The translations under genes and the position numbers were made by a program. A stretch of 36,427 bases of DNA from Armatimonadota bacterium (GTDB lineage: Bacteria > Armatimonadota > UBA5829): assembly GCA_029907315.1 (NCBI GenBank), contig JARYME010000024.1, forward strand, positions 1-36,427, given 5' to 3'. Below are positions 31,884 through 36,427 of this stretch, in pieces. Within the stretch, counting starts at the first letter, position 1. Each line of letters begins with the position of its first letter. A model generated the notes under the pieces. The model made no database searches and was not told the origin of the DNA. It saw only the letters and a program-made list of their open reading frames with translations.

Positions 31884-34800
31884 ATGTACTCCTTTCATCG
31901 GCTCTGTTCTGCGATGCTGAGTTGCTTCGCAGCATTTGTGCTTTGTACGGTGTGTTGGACGGCGGAGCCCAGTGTTGCTCCGCACAATCCGGCATTTGAG
32001 CGGTTTATTGCATCAGTCGCGGTAGCTACTTTAGGTTTTCCCAATGGGGAGCATGGCTTGGGTTTGGTGCCGCCCCCTCTGGATCTCTCGCACAACAAGG
32101 GCAAGCGCGTCTCGATAGATGGTGCGCTGCTTTTGGGTCTGCCGCCATCTTTTGATCTGCGAGCACTTTCACAGCCAAAGTTGACACCGGTTAGGAACCA
32201 GGGCAACTGCGGCAGTTGCTGGGCGTTTGCTTGTTATGGGTCGCTGGAGTCGTGCTTGCTGCCGGGTGAGCTCTTCGACTTCTCAGAAAACCATTTGAAG
32301 AATACCCACGGTTTCGACAGCTCCTGTTGTGACGGTGGCAACCACTGGATGACCACAGCTTATGTTGCACGTTGGTCGGGACCTGTGTTGGAGTCCGACG
32401 ATCCTTACAACGCGTCCTCGTGCGTGTCCCCACAGAATGTGCCTGTTGCCAAACATATTCAGAGGGTTGATTTCCTGCCAGATCGCTCCGGACCGCTGGA
32501 CAACGACAACATCAAGCAAGCAGTAATGACCTACGGTGCGGTCTACACTTCGTTTTATTGGAACAGCAGCTACTACAATGCGTCTACGTATTCCTATTAC
32601 TACGACAAGACCTCAAACGAAGCTAACCACGCAGTTTGCATAGTCGGCTGGGACGACAACTACGACAAGAACCGTTTCCTCACTCCACCGCCTGGAAACG
32701 GGGCCTTTATTGTCAGAAACAGCTGGGGATCCGGTTTCGGACAGGGGGGTTACTTCTACATTTCCTACTACGATACGCTTATTGGCTTTCAGAACGCAGT
32801 TTTCGCAGCGGCAGAGGATGTTACGAACTATGATCAGGTTTACCAATATGATCCCCTTGGTTGGACCAGCAGCCTGGGCTACGGCGACTACACTGCTTGG
32901 TTCGCTAACGTTTTTACTGCCGCCTCGAATGCCGAGCTGCGAGCTGTAAGTTTCTACACTGCATCTCCCAATTCGACCTACGAGCTTCGGGTTTACCTGG
33001 ATCCTGACGCGGGACCTATTCGCACGACTGGTGCGGCGTATACGCAGTCCGGCACGATTACTAACGCAGGTTATCAGACCGTTACCCTCAATTATGGTGT
33101 CGGCATATCGGGCGGACAAAGATTCTCGGTAGTGGTCAGGCTTACCACTCCGAATTACAAGTACCCGGTGCCCTTCGAACAGCCTATAAGTGGTTATTCG
33201 AGCGGCGCAACAGCCAGCCCCGGACAAAGCTACATAAGCCCCAACGGAGTGTCGTGGACAGATCTTACTTCCGTATACTCCAACTCCAATGTGTGTCTCA
33301 AGGTTTTTGCTGTTTCGCGCGGCGGAATCTCAGTTGAGCCCACGACCGACCTTATAGCGTGCGGACCCATCGGCGGCCCGTTTGTGCCCTCTGAGGCTGT
33401 ATACCGGATCACCAACAACGGATATGCGAGTGTTCAGTGGAGAGCGGAGTCCGACAGCCCTTGGGTCAGGCTCTCAGCCGTAGCCGGAACTCTGGCACCC
33501 GGCGAGAGCTGCGAGGTCACCGTCTCGGTTGACTCGTCAGCTGCTAATCTGCCTCCTGGCCACTATACGGCGTTGGTCAGTTTCACGAATCTGACAAACG
33601 GAAATGGCAGCACGACGCGACACGTTGTCATGGATGTGTTCACGCCTTATCAGATTAGACCTACGCGTTTCGCATGGATAGACCCGACCAATCACTCTGA
33701 GCTTGTACTTAGCGACGACGGTGTCAGCCAGGCAATCTCAATTCCATTCGAGTTCAGTCTGTATGATAGGCCTTTCCAAGAAATCTATGTCGGTGCCAAT
33801 GGGTTAGTTGGTTTCCTGAACGTGAATCTCAACTCATACGCCAACACTGACATTCCCTCTGCTGAGTTTCCCAATGCTGCTTTGTATGCCTATTGGGACG
33901 ACCTGAACCCGGCTGCGGCTGGTAGTGTGCGTGTTGGAGTTGAGGGCACTGCACCGAACCGAAAACTTGTTGTTAGTTGGGTAGGGGTTCCGCCTTTCTA
34001 CGCACGTGAGAGCACGCTGTACTTCCAAGTTGTGCTTTTTGAGGGTACACAGGACGTACTTTTCCAATACTTAGATGTGAAACCGGCGGACATGATCTAC
34101 GGCGCCGGGCGAAGTGCGACTATTGGCGTCGAGAACATCTGCGGTACATTTGCAGCCAAGTACTCTTACAACGGCAGCTCACTGCTCGACAATCATCGAG
34201 CCCTGCTTTTCTCTTCGCGCGGTTCTGAGATCTCAGATCTCAAATGTTTGCCGGATGGAGCAAGTGTGGTGGTCAGAAGGGCTGTGGTTACAAGGGTGCT
34301 TGGTAACGTGTTCTACATAGAATCTGATGACAGGGTAGCGGGAATTCGCGTGTCTGCGCTTGCTCACTCATTGGCACCTGGAATGAGAGCGGATGTTATA
34401 GGCGTCCTTACGACCAATGCGGGCGGCGAGCGCTGTATACAGGCATCGTGGGTACATCAGTCAGGCGAAGGATTCGTTGAACCGATTGGTATGAGCGGTG
34501 CGTCAATTGGAGGCAGCGACTACTCATACAACCCGGAAACGGGGTCCGGACAACGCGGAGTCACAGCCTGGCGCAAAGTTTGGGTCGATGGTCAAGGATG
34601 GCGGTGGGACTCATTCAAGGTGCCAGGACCGAACAACATCGGTTTGCTCATAAAGACCTGGGGTCGTGTAACGTGGTGCGGGAGTGACGAGTTCTACATA
34701 GACGATGGGTGCAATCTCAAGGATGCGAGTGAGCACCACGGTCTGAGAGTGTCCGCGCCTAATTTGACCCTTCCCAACGTGGGTGATTTTGTCGAAGTAA

Positions 34801-34889
34801 CCGGCGTAGTGTCGTGTTGGCAGGCAGACGGTGCTTTATACAGGATGCTGCTTGTGGCTGACCAAGCGGATATAAGCGTTTTGAATTGA
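31884..34889 (+). CDS. Secreted multidomain papain-family (C1) cysteine peptidase
   Basis: The 1001-residue protein begins with a signal sequence (about residues 1-27, hydrophobic and ending near WTA). A C1A peptidase domain follows: oxyanion Gln106 and nucleophile Cys112 in NQGNCGSCWAFA, His249 in NEANHAVCIVGWDD and Asn279 in VRNSWG. Next come a lectin-like beta-domain (about 315-460), an Ig/BACON-like domain (about 463-570, with SPWVRLSAVAGTLAPGES), a beta-sandwich module (about 590-750: IYVGANGLVGFLN, ALYAYWDDLNP) and two OB-like modules (about 765-830 and 915-1000). ATG 31884 is used because the -35 box overlaps the longer frame's TTG start and AAGGGG lies upstream. All catalytic residues are intact. 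No sorting signal or transmembrane anchor is visible at the C-terminus. Substrate unknown. Confidence 0.9.
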   Translation: MYSFHRLCSAMLSCFAAFVLCTVCWTAEPSVAPHNPAFERFIASVAVATLGFPNGEHGLGLVPPPLDLSHNKGKRVSIDGALLLGLPPSFDLRALSQPKLTPVRNQGNCGSCWAFACYGSLESCLLPGELFDFSENHLKNTHGFDSSCCDGGNHWMTTAYVARWSGPVLESDDPYNASSCVSPQNVPVAKHIQRVDFLPDRSGPLDNDNIKQAVMTYGAVYTSFYWNSSYYNASTYSYYYDKTSNEANHAVCIVGWDDNYDKNRFLTPPPGNGAFIVRNSWGSGFGQGGYFYISYYDTLIGFQNAVFAAAEDVTNYDQVYQYDPLGWTSSLGYGDYTAWFANVFTAASNAELRAVSFYTASPNSTYELRVYLDPDAGPIRTTGAAYTQSGTITNAGYQTVTLNYGVGISGGQRFSVVVRLTTPNYKYPVPFEQPISGYSSGATASPGQSYISPNGVSWTDLTSVYSNSNVCLKVFAVSRGGISVEPTTDLIACGPIGGPFVPSEAVYRITNNGYASVQWRAESDSPWVRLSAVAGTLAPGESCEVTVSVDSSAANLPPGHYTALVSFTNLTNGNGSTTRHVVMDVFTPYQIRPTRFAWIDPTNHSELVLSDDGVSQAISIPFEFSLYDRPFQEIYVGANGLVGFLNVNLNSYANTDIPSAEFPNAALYAYWDDLNPAAAGSVRVGVEGTAPNRKLVVSWVGVPPFYARESTLYFQVVLFEGTQDVLFQYLDVKPADMIYGAGRSATIGVENICGTFAAKYSYNGSSLLDNHRALLFSSRGSEISDLKCLPDGASVVVRRAVVTRVLGNVFYIESDDRVAGIRVSALAHSLAPGMRADVIGVLTTNAGGERCIQASWVHQSGEGFVEPIGMSGASIGGSDYSYNPETGSGQRGVTAWRKVWVDGQGWRWDSFKVPGPNNIGLLIKTWGRVTWCGSDEFYIDDGCNLKDASEHHGLRVSAPNLTLPNVGDFVEVTGVVSCWQADGALYRMLLVADQADISVLN

Positions 34890-34909
34890 GTTGGCGTGTG
34901 TTGTCTCGA

Positions 34910-35650
34910 CTAGTCGTCTTCACATTGAGCTGCTGCTAAGGCTTCTGACAAGGTAAGCGTTCCCGAATACAGAGCGGTGACAACTACAACTGCTTCTACT
35001 CCTAGTGGTTCCAGCTTCTTTAGGGCTTTGATATCTTGGATATTGCGCACGCCGCCGGAAGCAATGATGGGCACTGGTACTGCTTCCGCCATTCGCTTGA
35101 CGGCAGATACGTTTACCCCGCCGTGCAGACCCTTTCGCGAAACGTCTGTGAAAACCAAGCGTTTTGCACCCAAAGCTACCATGCGCTTTGCGAAGTCTTC
35201 CGCCCTTTCGTCAGTTCTCGCTTGCCAGTCTCGCACAGCCACATAGCCGTTTAGGCTGGCTACGCTTATAATCGTCCGACTTCCCAGCGCATCCAGTATT
35301 TCCTGAGCTAACTCTTCCTCCAACGCTGCGGTAGTTCCAATAACGATGCGGTCCGCGCCGGCATTGAGAACCTGTTTTGCTTGTTTGAGGCTTCTAATGC
35401 CGCCTCCAAAGTCTAGGCGGAGCCCCTCTGGGATGGCGTTCAATATGGCAGGTATCGCGTTGAGGTTCTGCGGGTCTCCCATTCGAGCGCCGTCAAGGTC
35501 TGCCAAATAAAGTCTCGTAGCTCCTTGGTCCGCCCAGACCTTGGCGACTTCTACTGGGTTGTGCGAGAAAACTCCCGTGCGCGCAAAAGACATATGCACA
35601 GGGCAGACGGATTTCCCGTCCATCAAATCTATGCCCGGAATTACTTCCAT
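34910..35650 (-). CDS. Diverged HisA paralogue, catalytic residues substituted
   Basis: The 246-residue TIM-barrel protein aligns with the neighbouring HisA over its full length (VIPGIDLMDGK, ADQGATRLYLADLDGA, DFGGGIRSLKQA, IIASGGVRN, ALYSGTLTLSEAL). Asp8 and both phosphate-binding GG loops are kept. The second catalytic Asp (Asp129 of the neighbour) is Ala131, and the Asp of TDISRDG (171) is Lys173. The substrate loop after DGK is also rewritten (SVCPVHMSF instead of CVRLHQGRF). It therefore is unlikely to catalyse the ProFAR Amadori rearrangement. It starts 6 nt after the hisA stop. It could be a HisA-like enzyme with another aminoaldose substrate or a regulatory partner; function unknown. 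Confidence 0.85.
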   Translation of the reverse strand: MEVIPGIDLMDGKSVCPVHMSFARTGVFSHNPVEVAKVWADQGATRLYLADLDGARMGDPQNLNAIPAILNAIPEGLRLDFGGGIRSLKQAKQVLNAGADRIVIGTTAALEEELAQEILDALGSRTIISVASLNGYVAVRDWQARTDERAEDFAKRMVALGAKRLVFTDVSRKGLHGGVNVSAVKRMAEAVPVPIIASGGVRNIQDIKALKKLEPLGVEAVVVVTALYSGTLTLSEALAAAQCEDD

Positions 35651-35656
35651 ACTCAG

Positions 35657-36379
35657 TTAACTCGCCGCAGCAACTGCATCTGAAAACTTCAGCTCGCCGG
35701 AGTAGAGAGCTTTTCCGAGGATCGCGCCTTCGACTCCCAGCGGTTCCAATTCCTTGAGAGCTATGATGTCGTTCACGGTGGTTATGCCACCTGAGGCTAT
35801 CACGGGTATCGAAAGAGCTTCGGCCATCAGCCGTATGCTTGGGATGTTGGCTCCGGCCAATGTCCCGTCGCGGGAAATGTCGGTATAGATAATGCGCGGT
35901 GCTCCGAGTTTTTCCATGCGCCTTGCAAAGTCTGCTGCGTCTTCAGCAGTTGTTTCAAGCCAACCCTTGAGTGCCACTTTTCCGCCACGGGCGTCTATGG
36001 CGAGCACGACTTTCTCCCCCAACGCTTGGAACAGTTCGCGTGCAAGACCTGAATCCAGAACAGCGGAGGTTCCTACAATGACGCGCTCCACGCCGAAATT
36101 CAGAAGTCGGATGGCTGTTTCTAAGGTTCTTATGCCGCCGCCGACTTGCACCGGCACGTCTGTGGCAGCTAGGATGCGTTCAAGAGAGGTAATCTCCTGC
36201 GGCTCGCCGACCACCGAGCCCTTAAGGTCGACCACGTGGATCCGCGTAGCACCTTGGTCGGTCCACATCTTGGCAGCGTCTGCAGGGTCGTCGAAGTAAA
36301 CCGTTACCTGATCGAATCTGCCTTGATGGAGGCGAACACACTTGCCATCTAAGATGTCTATGGCAGGAATTATCTCCAC
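35657..36379 (-). CDS. hisA: ProFAR isomerase HisA
   Basis: The 240-residue protein is full-length HisA, which isomerises ProFAR to PRFAR in histidine synthesis. It has IIPAIDILDGKCVRLHQGRFD with the general-base Asp8, VGGGIRTLE (first phosphate loop), AIDARGGKVALKGW with the general-acid Asp129, YTDISRDGTLAGAN with Thr166 and Asp171, and VIASGGI (second phosphate loop). The start is GTG 36379. No Shine-Dalgarno sequence is seen; a TATACT lies only 7 nt upstream at 36387-36392, so either the transcript is leaderless or translation is coupled to a gene beyond the window edge. The diverged paralogue follows after 6 bp. Confidence 0.95.
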   Translation of the reverse strand: MEIIPAIDILDGKCVRLHQGRFDQVTVYFDDPADAAKMWTDQGATRIHVVDLKGSVVGEPQEITSLERILAATDVPVQVGGGIRTLETAIRLLNFGVERVIVGTSAVLDSGLARELFQALGEKVVLAIDARGGKVALKGWLETTAEDAADFARRMEKLGAPRIIYTDISRDGTLAGANIPSIRLMAEALSIPVIASGGITTVNDIIALKELEPLGVEGAILGKALYSGELKFSDAVAAAS

Positions 36380-36427
36380 ATCTACTAGTATAACAGACGC
36401 AGTCGGCGGTTTGCTACTGGTCTTTAC

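Overview
The window reads as ordinary bacterial chromosome of middling G+C. Armatimonadota is my best guess. It rests on a prepilin-type protein with the IAILAAILFPVF helix and a C-terminal H-X9-DG motif, on an oxidoreductase, isomerase and ThuA-like carbohydrate cluster, and on a very large secreted papain-like protease. That assignment is inference; no rRNA or universal marker is present. I see no tRNA, rRNA, CRISPR array, insertion sequence or prophage.

Layout: (1) 1-5329, minus strand, a sugar-catabolism operon: AraD-like class II aldolase, ThuA-like protein, a FabZ dehydratase coupled to it, L-fucose/L-arabinose isomerase-like protein, FAD oxidoreductase, and a TIM-barrel epimerase cut by the window edge. 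(2) 5424-8780, minus, gatC-gatA-gatB. (3) 8982-10341, plus, a FruK-type sugar kinase and two overlapping TatA-like genes. (4) 10440-11045, minus, a PurO-type IMP cyclohydrolase, then an HD-GYP phosphodiesterase (plus). (5) 12980-15192, minus, a GT-C type membrane protein and the H-X9-DG pilin-like protein. (6) 15431-19013, plus, a ribose-type sugar ABC transporter (binding lipoprotein, double ATPase, permease). (7) 19169-19882, minus, a 1-Cys/Prx6-type peroxiredoxin with a SigB-like promoter candidate. (8) 20236-30224, plus, the type IV pilus cluster pilM-N-O-P-Q, pilB-T-C. (9) 30306-31652, plus, a SigB-like sigma factor fused to a degenerate GGDEF domain. (10) 31884-34889, plus, a secreted multidomain C1 peptidase. 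(11) 34910-36379, minus, hisA followed by a diverged hisA paralogue.

The most interesting item is the sigma-GGDEF fusion directly downstream of pilC. Its active-site motif is destroyed (GDQCF in place of GG[D/E]EF), but the RxxD inhibitory-site motif is kept in exact register. That is the usual signature of a c-di-GMP receptor rather than a cyclase. An HD-GYP phosphodiesterase and a PilB with an MshEN-like N-terminus lie in the same window. Together they suggest, without proving it, a circuit in which c-di-GMP acts directly on a sigma factor controlling pili and/or stress genes.

Several promoters with near-consensus sigma-70 boxes at 17-18 bp spacing are visible and fix some starts, notably purO and the C1 peptidase. 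Transcript ends are marked by G+C-rich hairpins with no clear U-tract.
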